15,975 nucleotides of DNA, from assembly GCA_002964805.2 (NCBI GenBank), contig PUDQ02000060.1, forward strand, positions 1 through 15,975. The letters are read 5' to 3'. The DNA is from Trametes villosa (taxonomy: Eukaryota; Basidiomycota; Agaricomycetes; Polyporales; Polyporaceae). Position numbers and translations under genes: made by a program. The notes under the pieces were generated by a model. That model made no database searches. It had not been told where the DNA came from and saw only the letters and a program-made list of their open reading frames with translations. Shown here one piece after another: positions 8,554 to 15,975 of this stretch (the stretch's first letter is position 1; each line of letters opens with the position of its first letter).

Positions 8554-8810
8554 ATAAGATATATACCATATCAGGACTTGTTAGATAATCCGAGCACAGC
8601 CACCAGCCAGCGCATACCGCGCTGGCCTCCTCTCTTTCCTTTCCTCAGTCGTTCCTCTTACAGACGGCTGAGGTATGTCTTTCATTTGTCTACTGTACCT
8701 TTCAGATAGCTCACACATGTATGTAGCGCGTCTCCCTTACAGGTACAGATAATAGATCTAGTCGTTCCTCTTACAGACGGCTGAGCGCGTCTCCCTTACA
8801 GATTCCGACA
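8518..8810 (+). repeat. 5' LTR of the copia element
   Basis: 293 bp, starts TGTTGG and ends CCGACA. It differs from the 3' LTR at 8547, 8562, 8563, 8567, 8680 and 8760 (98.0% identical). It contains ATATATA at 8559-8565 as a TATA-like element, an imperfect hairpin at 8643-8673 and two internal repeat pairs. Confidence 0.95.
8648..8801 (+). repeat. internal duplications within the LTR
   Basis: A 25-bp sequence (GTCGTTCCTCTTACAGACGG...) occurs at 8648-8672 and 8761-8785. A 17-bp sequence, GCGCGTCTCCCTTACAG, occurs at 8727-8743 and 8785-8801. All four end in or contain CTTACAG after a pyrimidine run. The 3' LTR carries the same arrangement. Confidence 0.9.
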
Positions 8811-8827
8811 GGTTATGAGCCCTGCGC
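8811..8827 (+). promoter_or_regulatory. primer-binding site matching initiator tRNA-Met anticodon arm
   Basis: GGTTATGAGCCCTGCGC starts at the first base after the 5' LTR. It is the reverse complement of GCGCAGGGCTCATAACC, which is the anticodon stem-loop of yeast initiator tRNA-Met as I remember it; CAT is the anticodon. Priming from this internal region rather than the tRNA 3' end is the half-tRNA mechanism known from Drosophila copia and yeast Ty5. Confidence 0.8.
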
Positions 8828-9228
8828 TCTAGATCCAGAGAGCCCCCGAATCTATCAAGACGCCCAGCCTTCCTGCAAGACCAGGAAGACGTCCACTCCT
8901 TCCCAATCCACACCTGCTGGGGTTATCTCCTCAGTAGGCGCTCCCCCCTTCCCATTCCTTTCCATCCCACACCCTATCCGCTTTGGTCTATACCACTGCG
9001 AAGACCTCCGCTGACGCTCGTGATATAATCACTGAGCGCGCGGTTCCCCTCCTTTGCCCACTCCTAAGTGGCCACCGGTGCACTTCCTAATTAGGTAGTG
9101 CGACGTGCCGCACCCCCAAATTAGGAAACACCCACCAGCGCCTGCCCAGCGCCTCAGCCACCAGCGCCTGCCCAGCGCCTCAGCCACCGGCGTCTGCCCA
9201 GCGCCTGTCCAGTGCCTAGGCCACAGCC
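8828..9228 (+). other. copia leader (5' UTR)
   Basis: Non-coding stretch between the primer site and the Gag-Pol ATG. It holds a near-perfect 20-nt palindrome at 9081-9100 and a 26-bp tandem repeat just before the start codon. Packaging or dimerisation signals of the element's RNA would be expected here, but none can be assigned. Confidence 0.6.
9132..9209 (+). repeat. 26-bp tandem repeat, three copies, in copia leader
   Basis: Units at 9132-9157 and 9158-9183 are identical (CCACCAGCGCCTG...). The third unit, 9184-9209, has a few changes, and a degenerate partial unit leads to the ATG at 9229. The unit contains a smaller CAGCGCCT repeat. Confidence 0.9.
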
Positions 9229-12200
9229 ATGGGTGACGACACCACCCTGGTGCTCACTGGCGCCGACAACTACCAGATGTGGAAAATCCGCGTCTTGGCT
9301 AAGTTGCGCGCTGTGGGGGCAGGCCGTATCGTTGCTGGGGAGGAGGTCCGCCCTCCTCAGACTACTACAGTCTATCCCCCAACGTACGGCCCCAACGCCA
9401 CGGACTCCTGGGACATCCGGGCTGAGAAGGCGCACGGCATCCTCGTTGAGCACATCTCGGACGCCATCGCCCTCAAGTTCGCCGACTGCGCGACCGCGCG
9501 CGACCTCTTCCAGGCCATCACGAAGGAGTACGAGCAGACCAACACCACGGTCCTCTCCTTCTACACCTGGATGAACCTGGTCAACGCGCGCTGGGACGGG
9601 ACGAGCAGCATCGACGACCACATCGGTCGTCTACTCTCTGACCACCGCAAGCTCGCCGGCTTGAAGAAGCCGATGGACGACGAGTTCCTCGCCTACGCGC
9701 TCCTCAACTCGCTCCCCTCGGACACGCGATGGGACACCTTCCGCACCACCATCCTCAGCGCCATCCCGCTTGGCCAGTCACTGTCCTTCAGTGATGTCGA
9801 CGCCCGCATCCACGCAGAGGTCGCCCGCACCACCTCCTCCGCGCCCGAGTCTGCCCTCAAGGCCTCCGGTTCCACACCGAAGCCGAGCGGCAAGAAGCAC
9901 TGCTCACACCACGGCTTCAACGACTCGCACGCCACAGACGAGTGCCGCGTGCTGAAGTCCAAGCAGGGCAACGCAGACGGGAAGCGCAAGAAGAAGAAGA
10001 AGCGGGCGGATGCACATAAGGTGGTGGAGGACTCGGACTCGGACTCGGCCAGCGTAGACTCAGATACCAGCGCTCAGGCGCATCATGTACATATCTCGAA
10101 GTCTCTCCGCAAGCGCATTCAGGCCTACCTCGCGTCCGACACCAACCGCAAGTCCATCCCCATCCTCGTCGACTCTGGCGCCTCCGCACACATGGTGCCT
10201 GAACGCAGTTGGTTCGTCCCTGGCAGCTATGAGCCGTTCGCCACACCTCGTCGGGTCAGCTTTGGCGACAACTCGAACGTGCACGCGGTTGGAAAGGGGT
10301 CCATCACGCTCCTCAGCAAGGTGGACGGCAAGGAGTACGAAACCATCCTCTCGAACGTCCTCCTTATCCCCTCGTTCGCGGTTGCCCTCGTCTCGGTCCA
10401 GCGACTCTGCGCTCGCGGACTCAACGTACTCTTCGTGGAGCACGGCGGCCGTGTACGTCTCAGCAACGGCACGCGCATCATGCACGCAACCCCCAAGCGT
10501 GGGCTTTACCACCTCGAGGTCGATCCGCTCCCTCGCAAGGACCAAGCCATGCTCGCTGTGGACATCAACGTCCTCCATCGCCGCTTTGCGCACATCTCCA
10601 TGGACCGCCTCAAACATATGGTCTCCAAGCGGCAGCTCAAGGGCATCGACACCCTCACGGGCGAGCCCCAGTTCTGCGAGCCGTGCGCCATGGGGAAGAT
10701 GCACAAGCTTCCGTTCAAGCCCCGCACCGGAAACCGCGCGACCCGGCCACTCCAGTACATACACTCGGATGTCGGCGGCATGGTCGATGCCTCGCGCCAA
10801 GGCTTCCGCTACTGGATCACCTTCCTCGACGAGTACAACCGGTTCCTGTGGGTCCTCTTCATGAAGCACAAGAGTGAAGCTCAGGACACCTACAACCGGT
10901 GGAAAGCGGACGTCCAGGCAGCCCTCCGGGAAGAAGTGGGAGACATCGCTCTCTCTCCCAACTTCGTCCAGTTCCTTCGAACGGACAACGGCGGCGAGTA
11001 CACGAGCAAGGCATTCGAGGCGCAACTGCGCAAGGAGGGTGTCCTTCACGAGACCACGGCGGCCGACACTCCAGAGCAGAACGGTATGGCAGAGCGCGTC
11101 AACCAGACCCTCGTCAATCTCACCGTCGCCATGCTCATTGAGTCCCGCCTGCCCAAGTCCTTCTGGGCTGACGCGATGCAAACTGCCGCGTACGTCATCT
11201 GCCGCAGCCCCGCCAAGGGTCTCAAGGGCAGAACCCCATACCAGGCCCTCCTCGGCGAGCAGCGCAAGATCGACCCCACGTTCTTCCATCCATTCGGCTG
11301 CCCGGCCTACGCGCTCATCCCCAAAGACAAGCGGAAGGGCAAGTTCGCGCCGAAGGGGAGGAAGTGCATCTTCCTTGGGTACGAGTACGGGAAGCAAGCG
11401 TACAAGCTCATGGACGTCACCACACGTCAGGTGTTCTCCAGCCGACATGTCCAGTTCAACGAGAACGGCGGCCCCCCTGCTGAATTCCTCAATGAACTCG
11501 GCCCTGAGCCAGCTGGAAACAACAAGTACGACGACATCCTCCGTCCTCGCCGGCCTGCTCCGGTACGCTACGATGAACCAGTCTTCGTCGGGCCAGTGGG
11601 AGCTCCAGTGCCTCCCCCAGACGCTGCAGAGCCAGTGGGAGCACCTCCCCCACCCGCTGCGGGGCCAGTGGGAGCTCCACCTCTCCCTCCTCGTGATGGC
11701 ACACCGTCACGCATCCCGCGCCGTGTCTCGCAAGTCATGCAGCCTCCTCAGGCACCGGCTCAACCTCCTCCTGCTCAACCCTCTCCGGTTAGGACACCGC
11801 AGCCCGCACGGCTCCAGCAGCGGCGTGTCTCTGCACCTCCTCAGGCACCTGCCCCAGTCCGGCGATCCGGGAGAGAGCGGCACGTAGCAAACAGAAACCG
11901 CGAGTACGAGCGCACCCTCCAGGAGGAAGAGCAGCGACGTCAACAACGACGTGCGCAGGTCCCTCCAGCGCAGGCACCAGCAGCAGCACCTCCTCCTCCA
12001 GCACCGCCTAGCCCTGATCTCCAGCCGCTACCGCAGAACGCACCTCCGGAACACATCCCGGACATCGAGCTCCCAGATCTCCCAGAGATGGATGCCGATG
12101 AGGTCTTCTTCGCCGGTATCTCGAGCACGGGCCCCAGGAACCACGAACTCCCCTCCACGCTGAGGGAAGCGTTCAGCACTCCTGAAGGCGAACACTGGCG

Positions 12201-13752
12201 GGCTGCTCTCGAGGAGGAGCTCCAGAACCTGCGGGACAACTGCGTCTACGAGACAGTGCCCATTCCATCGGGTGTACGGCCCATCACGTCCAAACCCGTC
12301 CTCCGCGTTAAGTTCGACAAGAACGGCGGGATCGAGCGGTTCAAGATCCGTATCGTGGCTCGAGGATTCACTCAGAAGGCCGGCATCGACTACCAGGACG
12401 TCTTTGCCCCTGTCGCCAACCTTGAGTCCGTGCGCATCATCCTTGCCCTCGCCGCGCGGTACGACCTCGAACTGGACCAGATGGATGTCTCAGCCGCCTA
12501 CCTCAACGGCGAGCTCGACGAGGAGCTGTACCTCATGCCCCCAGAGGGTGTGGCCATTGAACCCGGTCACTGCTGGCGTCTCAAGCGGTCCCTCTACGGT
12601 CTCAAGCAGGCTGGCCGCACGTGGAACAAGACCTTGGACCGGAAGCTCACCGGACTTGGTTTCACCCGCCTCGACTCTGAGACGTGCCTCTACGTCTTCC
12701 ACAACAACCAGGGCCAGCTCTGCTTCCTCGTTGTCTACGTCGACGACCTGCTGCTCGCTGCCACCTCTCGTGCCTTTATGGATGAGGTGAAGCGCAAGCT
12801 CACTGCACAGTTCAAGATGCGAGACCTCGGAGCGGCCTCCTACATCCTTGGCATTGCCATCCGACGCGACCGTCCAGCGCGCGCCGTCTACCTCTCCCAG
12901 CGGCAGTACATCGACACCGTCCTTGATCGGTACGGGATGAAGGACTGCAAGCCTCAGTACACACCCATGGCTACCAGTGTCAAGCCTTCCGCTGACGACC
13001 CCGAGGACAACACCACTCGCCATTCCATCGAGATCGAAGGTCGCTCAGTGTCCTACGCTAGCGTCATTGGGTCTATGATGTACGCGATGATGGGCACTCG
13101 GCCTGACATTGCGTATCTGGTTGGAGTCCTCGGTCGGTACTCTGCCAACCCCAAGCGGTGCCACTGGGAGATGGCAAAGCGTGGCCTGCGGTACCTCAAG
13201 GCGACCCGTGACATGGAGTTGCGCTTTGACGGCTCTGATGTTGCCGGAGACATGGACTTCCACGGCTACTCGGACGCTGACTGGTCTGGCGATCGCGACA
13301 CCTCCCGGTCCACCTCCGGTTTTGTCTTCATCAGCAACCGGGGTGCCATCGGGTGGTCAAGCAAGCGTCAGTCTTTGGTCGCCCTCTCCTCCACGGAGTC
13401 TGAGTACATCGGCCTCAGCAACGCTGGCCAACACCTCGCTTGGTTGCGCACGTTCTTCGCCGAGATTGGCCACCCACCGGGTGAATCCTCCATTCTCGCG
13501 TGCGACAACATGGCAGCCATCATCCTGAGCAAGGACCCGCAGTACCGCGCTCGCACCATGCACATTCAGCGCAAGTACCATTTTGTGCGCGATGACTTGG
13601 TCGCGAAGGGTCAGGCGGAGGTTCGCTGGGTTCGGACGGATGACATGGTGGCGGACATTCTTACCAAGGCTCTCCCGCATGAGAAGCACTGGAAGTTCGT
13701 CCGCGCTATGGGTCTTAGGCTGCGCTCGAGTGGGAGTGTTGGAATGCACTGA
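9229..13752 (+). CDS. copia Gag-Pol polyprotein (1507 aa), intact
   Basis: Encodes capsid and all replication enzymes in one frame with no stop or frameshift. ATG lies in a good context (CAGCCATGG). The Gag part has an NYQMWK segment and a UBN2-like capsid region (about 10-200), then a zinc knuckle of C-H-H-C type (C225...H234...C239) and a Lys-rich tract. The protease has DSGAS with Asp315. The integrase has H450/H455/C483/C486 zinc residues and the triad D514, D586, E622 (D-D-35-E). A proline-rich linker (about 770-960) with GPVGAP repeats precedes reverse transcriptase (about 1005-1245, YVDD at 1170-1173). RNase H follows (D1349, E1390 or E1392, D1426). All catalytic motifs are present, so the copy may be active. 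The stop codon lies 15 bases inside the 3' LTR. Confidence 0.95.
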   Translation: MGDDTTLVLTGADNYQMWKIRVLAKLRAVGAGRIVAGEEVRPPQTTTVYPPTYGPNATDSWDIRAEKAHGILVEHISDAIALKFADCATARDLFQAITKEYEQTNTTVLSFYTWMNLVNARWDGTSSIDDHIGRLLSDHRKLAGLKKPMDDEFLAYALLNSLPSDTRWDTFRTTILSAIPLGQSLSFSDVDARIHAEVARTTSSAPESALKASGSTPKPSGKKHCSHHGFNDSHATDECRVLKSKQGNADGKRKKKKKRADAHKVVEDSDSDSASVDSDTSAQAHHVHISKSLRKRIQAYLASDTNRKSIPILVDSGASAHMVPERSWFVPGSYEPFATPRRVSFGDNSNVHAVGKGSITLLSKVDGKEYETILSNVLLIPSFAVALVSVQRLCARGLNVLFVEHGGRVRLSNGTRIMHATPKRGLYHLEVDPLPRKDQAMLAVDINVLHRRFAHISMDRLKHMVSKRQLKGIDTLTGEPQFCEPCAMGKMHKLPFKPRTGNRATRPLQYIHSDVGGMVDASRQGFRYWITFLDEYNRFLWVLFMKHKSEAQDTYNRWKADVQAALREEVGDIALSPNFVQFLRTDNGGEYTSKAFEAQLRKEGVLHETTAADTPEQNGMAERVNQTLVNLTVAMLIESRLPKSFWADAMQTAAYVICRSPAKGLKGRTPYQALLGEQRKIDPTFFHPFGCPAYALIPKDKRKGKFAPKGRKCIFLGYEYGKQAYKLMDVTTRQVFSSRHVQFNENGGPPAEFLNELGPEPAGNNKYDDILRPRRPAPVRYDEPVFVGPVGAPVPPPDAAEPVGAPPPPAAGPVGAPPLPPRDGTPSRIPRRVSQVMQPPQAPAQPPPAQPSPVRTPQPARLQQRRVSAPPQAPAPVRRSGRERHVANRNREYERTLQEEEQRRQQRRAQVPPAQAPAAAPPPPAPPSPDLQPLPQNAPPEHIPDIELPDLPEMDADEVFFAGISSTGPRNHELPSTLREAFSTPEGEHWRAALEEELQNLRDNCVYETVPIPSGVRPITSKPVLRVKFDKNGGIERFKIRIVARGFTQKAGIDYQDVFAPVANLESVRIILALAARYDLELDQMDVSAAYLNGELDEELYLMPPEGVAIEPGHCWRLKRSLYGLKQAGRTWNKTLDRKLTGLGFTRLDSETCLYVFHNNQGQLCFLVVYVDDLLLAATSRAFMDEVKRKLTAQFKMRDLGAASYILGIAIRRDRPARAVYLSQRQYIDTVLDRYGMKDCKPQYTPMATSVKPSADDPEDNTTRHSIEIEGRSVSYASVIGSMMYAMMGTRPDIAYLVGVLGRYSANPKRCHWEMAKRGLRYLKATRDMELRFDGSDVAGDMDFHGYSDADWSGDRDTSRSTSGFVFISNRGAIGWSSKRQSLVALSSTESEYIGLSNAGQHLAWLRTFFAEIGHPPGESSILACDNMAAIILSKDPQYRARTMHIQRKYHFVRDDLVAKGQAEVRWVRTDDMVADILTKALPHEKHWKFVRAMGLRLRSSGSVGMH
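11592..11690 (+). repeat. short in-frame repeats encoding GPVGAP-type units
   Basis: GCCAGTGGGAGC starts at 11592, 11631 and 11664, in frame, coding for (G/E)PVGAP followed by prolines. They lie in the linker between integrase and reverse transcriptase, which is often low-complexity in copia elements. Confidence 0.8.
13728..13736 (+). promoter_or_regulatory. polypurine tract of the copia element
   Basis: GAGTGGGAG immediately precedes the 3' LTR, the required position for plus-strand priming. It is short, has one pyrimidine, and overlaps the end of the Gag-Pol ORF. Confidence 0.65.
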
Positions 13753-14029
13753 GCAATGGACAAGCGCCGTAGATAAGATACCTACTATATCAGGACTTGT
13801 TAGATAATCCGAGCACAGCCACCAGCCAGCGCATACCGCGCTGGCCTCCTCTCTTTCCTTTCCTCAGTCGTTCCTCTTACAGACGGCTGAGGTATGTCAT
13901 TCATTTGTCTACTGTACCTTTCAGATAGCTCACACATGTATGTAGCGCGTCTCCCTTACAGGTACAGATAATAGATCCAGTCGTTCCTCTTACAGACGGC
14001 TGAGCGCGTCTCCCTTACAGATTCCGACA
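13737..14029 (+). repeat. 3' LTR of the copia element
   Basis: 293 bp, same ends as the 5' LTR. The Gag-Pol stop codon (13750-13752) lies inside it. At the position of the 5' LTR's ATATATA it reads ATACCTA, so the TATA-like run is not conserved. Confidence 0.95.
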
Positions 14030-14095
14030 CTGCTTGCTAGTCTGCTTGCTTGCTGCCCGATATCTGCTTGATATCTCCTCGACTCAGTGCACCAG

Positions 14096-15392
14096 TTTCC
14101 GACAGCTTGTTCGGGCAACGCGGTCCCTCCTTGACTTCGTCTTTATGGCACAGTACCCGATCCACTCGACGGAGACCCTCGACGCTCTTGACGACGCACT
14201 CGAAGCATTCCACGCCGACAAGGACATCTTCGTCACTCTGGGAGTCCGCACAGGCTTCAACATTCCGAAGCTTCACTCGCTGCAGCACTACGTACGGTGC
14301 ATCAAGCTGTTCGGAACGACGGATAACTACAACACGGAGACGTCGGAGCGTCTGCACATCGATTTTACGAAGGACGCGTACCGTGCAACGAACCACAAGG
14401 ACGAATACCCGCAAATGACGAAGTGGCTGGAGCGCCGCGAGAAGATCGCGCATCACTCCAACTACGTTCTCTGGCGCATTCAACAGGTCGAGGTGGGGCC
14501 CCGCCCCTTGACGGCTGTCCATGGCATTCGCTGGCAGCCGCCCGACATGACCCACGCTCTCGACGTGAAGATGACCCGGCATCCAACACGCAAGTCCGTG
14601 TCCGTCGCTGAGCTTGTCTCCGCCTCTCACTACGGTGCTCGGTTTCTCTTGCCGGCTCTCGCACGGTTCGTCGTACAGTGGCGCCACCCTCAATGGAACG
14701 CCCGGCAGGTGGAGTACCACGCTGAGGATTTTGTCATGCCCGTTACCCATCTCCCCGTGTACCATCGCATCAAGTTCTGGAATGAAGCGGTGTACGGGAA
14801 GGAAACCATCGATTCTGTCCACGTCCATCCCCGCCGTACCTCCGATAGCGTGTCAGGGGAGGCTGTTATCCCCGCACGGTTCGATACGGTACTCGTGCGT
14901 GTCCGCGGAGCTCCAGACGACACCTCTCAGGCGCGAACTTGGACCCATGGGCGCAGTTTGGACGGTAACGTCGTTCATCGTACATCGACTGTACGGTTTC
15001 TGATCTAAATGATATGTGTTCCTGCAGATGTACGAGTTGCTCAAGTCCGGGTTGTCTTCACGCTTCCCGACGCTATTCTCGACTACCTGTTTCCCACCGC
15101 CGCCGGTTATCAGCACCCCCCTCGCCATCTTGCCTATATCGAGTGGTTCTCCAAGTTCTCCGCTGCCCCCGACCGAAACTCTCAGCTGTACAGGGTCGCG
15201 CGTGTCCTACAAGGAGGGGAGCGGGTGGCATCTATCATCCCGGTGAGCCTTATAGAACGGAGTGTCCATTTGATACCGAAGTGGACTCACAGCGTCCCTC
15301 GGCACTGGACCTGCGAGAACGTACTGGAGGAGTGTAGCATTTTCTACGTCAACAGGTTCAAGGACAATCACACGTACTTTAACCTGTACTAG
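14096..15392 (+). pseudogene. Plavaka transposase, C-terminal fragment (two exons)
   Basis: The frame is open from the copia junction to 14964. A 63-nt intron (14965-15027; GTAACG...CTGCAG, with TCTAAAT as a branch-like site) joins in phase to an exon ending at TAG 15390-15392, giving about 410 residues. The segment FGTTDNYNTETSERLHIDF, followed by an RATNHKDEYPQM block and a C-terminal PVSLIERS...LIPK...YVN block ending YFNLY, is typical of Plavaka-family proteins in agaricomycetes. The N-terminal and most catalytic parts are missing. The first exon probably starts after CAG at 14095 or 14105; the 65 bp between the LTR and there looks like the tail of an intron. No internal stop or shift is seen, so truncation is the only visible lesion. 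Confidence 0.75.
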
Positions 15393-15975
15393 CATTTCGC
15401 ACGCGGAACTCAGCGCGCCGCGCGCCATATAGCTTCACATACATTTCTGCACCATATTCATTCGTCGCGAACTGGCGGCATACGTAGTACTACGTTCACG
15501 CGCAGAACTTCGGGTCTCCGCGCACATCGGGTAAGCCATTGCACAGTGCGCTCGCGCTCACCCATTTGTAGGGCCCATCCCTGATCGCAGAACTTTCTCC
15601 TCCGATCGGGAGCCCGCAGTGCACGCTCGCGATGGGCTGGTACGTCGCAGAACGCGCGTCGCGCCATGGCGCGCGTCACAAACGCGCCGTGGCGCGTGAA
15701 CCTCTCGCGGCCTCGCGGTGCCGCCGTATACCAGCCCTCTCGTATGCTTCCTCCGCTATGATCGACCTTGGGCGGAACGGCTCACGAAGCCGTCCACATT
15801 GGCCAGCTTCGATTGGAAAACATGCCTATACAAGGTGGTGTCCCATTTTACGGTGTATTCGAAGGCATACGAGGTTTACGACATATTCCATGCGTTTTCG
15901 TAGGTTTTACCACCGGGGGTTTTTCCTGATGGCATCGATCGTGCGCCAGTTCAACGCTCTTGGTGCGACCAACCA
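15393..15975. other. non-coding region after the Plavaka fragment
   Basis: GC-rich, with no convincing gene on either strand. It carries five spaced CGCAGAACT-like motifs (15402-15653) and several palindromes (15482-15495, 15661-15672, 15682-15697). The last 200 bases are less GC-rich and show nothing recognisable. Confidence 0.55.
15402..15653 (+). repeat. spaced CGCAGAACT-like motifs, five copies
   Basis: CGCGGAACT at 15402, CGCGAACT at 15466, CGCAGAACTT at 15501, CGCAGAACTT at 15586 and CGCAGAAC at 15646, all in the same orientation and 35-85 bp apart. This is consistent with subterminal transposase-binding repeats of a CACTA-like element, though binding is inferred. Confidence 0.55.

Larger units (their letters stand above)
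8518..14029 (+). mobile_element. full-length Ty1/copia LTR retrotransposon
   Basis: The element is 5512 bp, with two 293-bp LTRs (TGTTGG...CCGACA) differing at six positions. In order it has the 5' LTR, a primer-binding site directly after it (8811-8827), a leader with short tandem repeats, one Gag-Pol ORF (9229-13752), a purine-rich tract (13728-13736) and the 3' LTR. Protease, integrase, reverse transcriptase, RNase H is the copia order. The flanks are ...ACCCTG on the left (LINE ORF1) and CTGCTTG... on the right (Plavaka fragment). No 5-bp target duplication is present; only CTG is shared. Confidence 0.93.
14030..15975 (+). mobile_element. 3' portion of a Plavaka-type (CMC/CACTA-related) DNA transposon
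   Basis: Begins directly after the copia 3' LTR and contains the C-terminal part of a Plavaka transposase, then non-coding sequence with repeated CGCAGAAC-like motifs. Subterminal repeats of that kind are common in CACTA-like elements. The 5' two thirds are missing. I could not find a terminal inverted repeat, so the right boundary is unknown and may lie before the window edge. Confidence 0.55.

Noticed and set aside
9132..9209. CRISPR-like regular repeats
   Set aside because: The units are directly adjacent tandem repeats without spacers, in the leader of a eukaryotic retrotransposon.
10060..11448. Long open frame on the minus strand opposite the copia polyprotein
   Set aside because: It is a reverse-strand shadow of GC-rich, C-ending codons in the clear Gag-Pol ORF; its residues show no domain.
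8518..14029. Dating the copia insertion from its 2% LTR divergence
   Set aside because: The missing target duplication suggests that the two LTRs may come from different parent copies, so their divergence may not reflect time since insertion.
15718..15903. Possible 61-codon coding frame on the + strand
   Set aside because: It has no ATG start, no recognisable motif and atypical codon use, and lies in a repeat-rich transposon flank.
15909..15975. Possible 3' end of a minus-strand gene entering from the right edge
   Set aside because: About 22 codons are open to a TAA, but the plus strand is open too and neither gives a recognisable ending.

Overview
The window looks like a transposon-dense stretch of a basidiomycete genome, probably an agaricomycete. 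The evidence is short spliceosomal introns (50-63 nt, GT...AG), C-ending codon preference, F-box genes with diverged paralogs, and parts of four element classes common in these fungi. These are a Tc1/mariner-superfamily DNA transposon, a Tad1-like LINE, a Ty1/copia LTR retrotransposon and a Plavaka-type (CMC/CACTA-related) transposase. All identifications come from reading the sequence; no database was searched.

Layout. Positions 1-574 are largely non-coding, possibly starting with the last codons of a + strand gene. Positions 577-3792 are a complete DNA transposon: 19-bp perfect terminal inverted repeats, a TA on each side, and an uninterrupted four-exon gene for an 830-aa DDE transposase. 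Positions 3996-5762 (minus) hold the only apparently intact host-type gene, a 588-aa F-box protein. Positions 6241 to about 6725 (minus) are the C-terminal part of an F-box paralog. That paralog is cut by the 5' end of a LINE whose ORF1 (zinc-knuckle Gag-like protein) starts at 6865. ORF1 is itself cut at codon 551 by a copia element (8518-14029) with 293-bp LTRs, a tRNA-iMet-type primer site and one intact 1507-aa Gag-Pol ORF. To the right of the copia element lies neither the rest of the LINE nor a target duplication. Instead there is the C-terminal third or so of a Plavaka transposase (about 14096-15392, one intron), then a non-coding stretch with a repeated CGCAGAAC-like motif.

How the parts fit. 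On the left, the order of events reads as F-box paralog, then LINE insertion, then copia insertion. The right junction does not fit simple nesting, because the two copia flanks come from unrelated elements with no 5-bp duplication. Recombination between two copia copies, a deletion, or an assembly join would explain this. The Tc1/mariner element and the copia element both look coding-competent. The LINE, the second F-box gene and the Plavaka element are broken. No cellular pathway or operon-like system is visible. The points most worth following are the complete DNA transposon with its unusual directly oriented subterminal repeats, the copia half-tRNA primer site, and the mismatched copia flanks.
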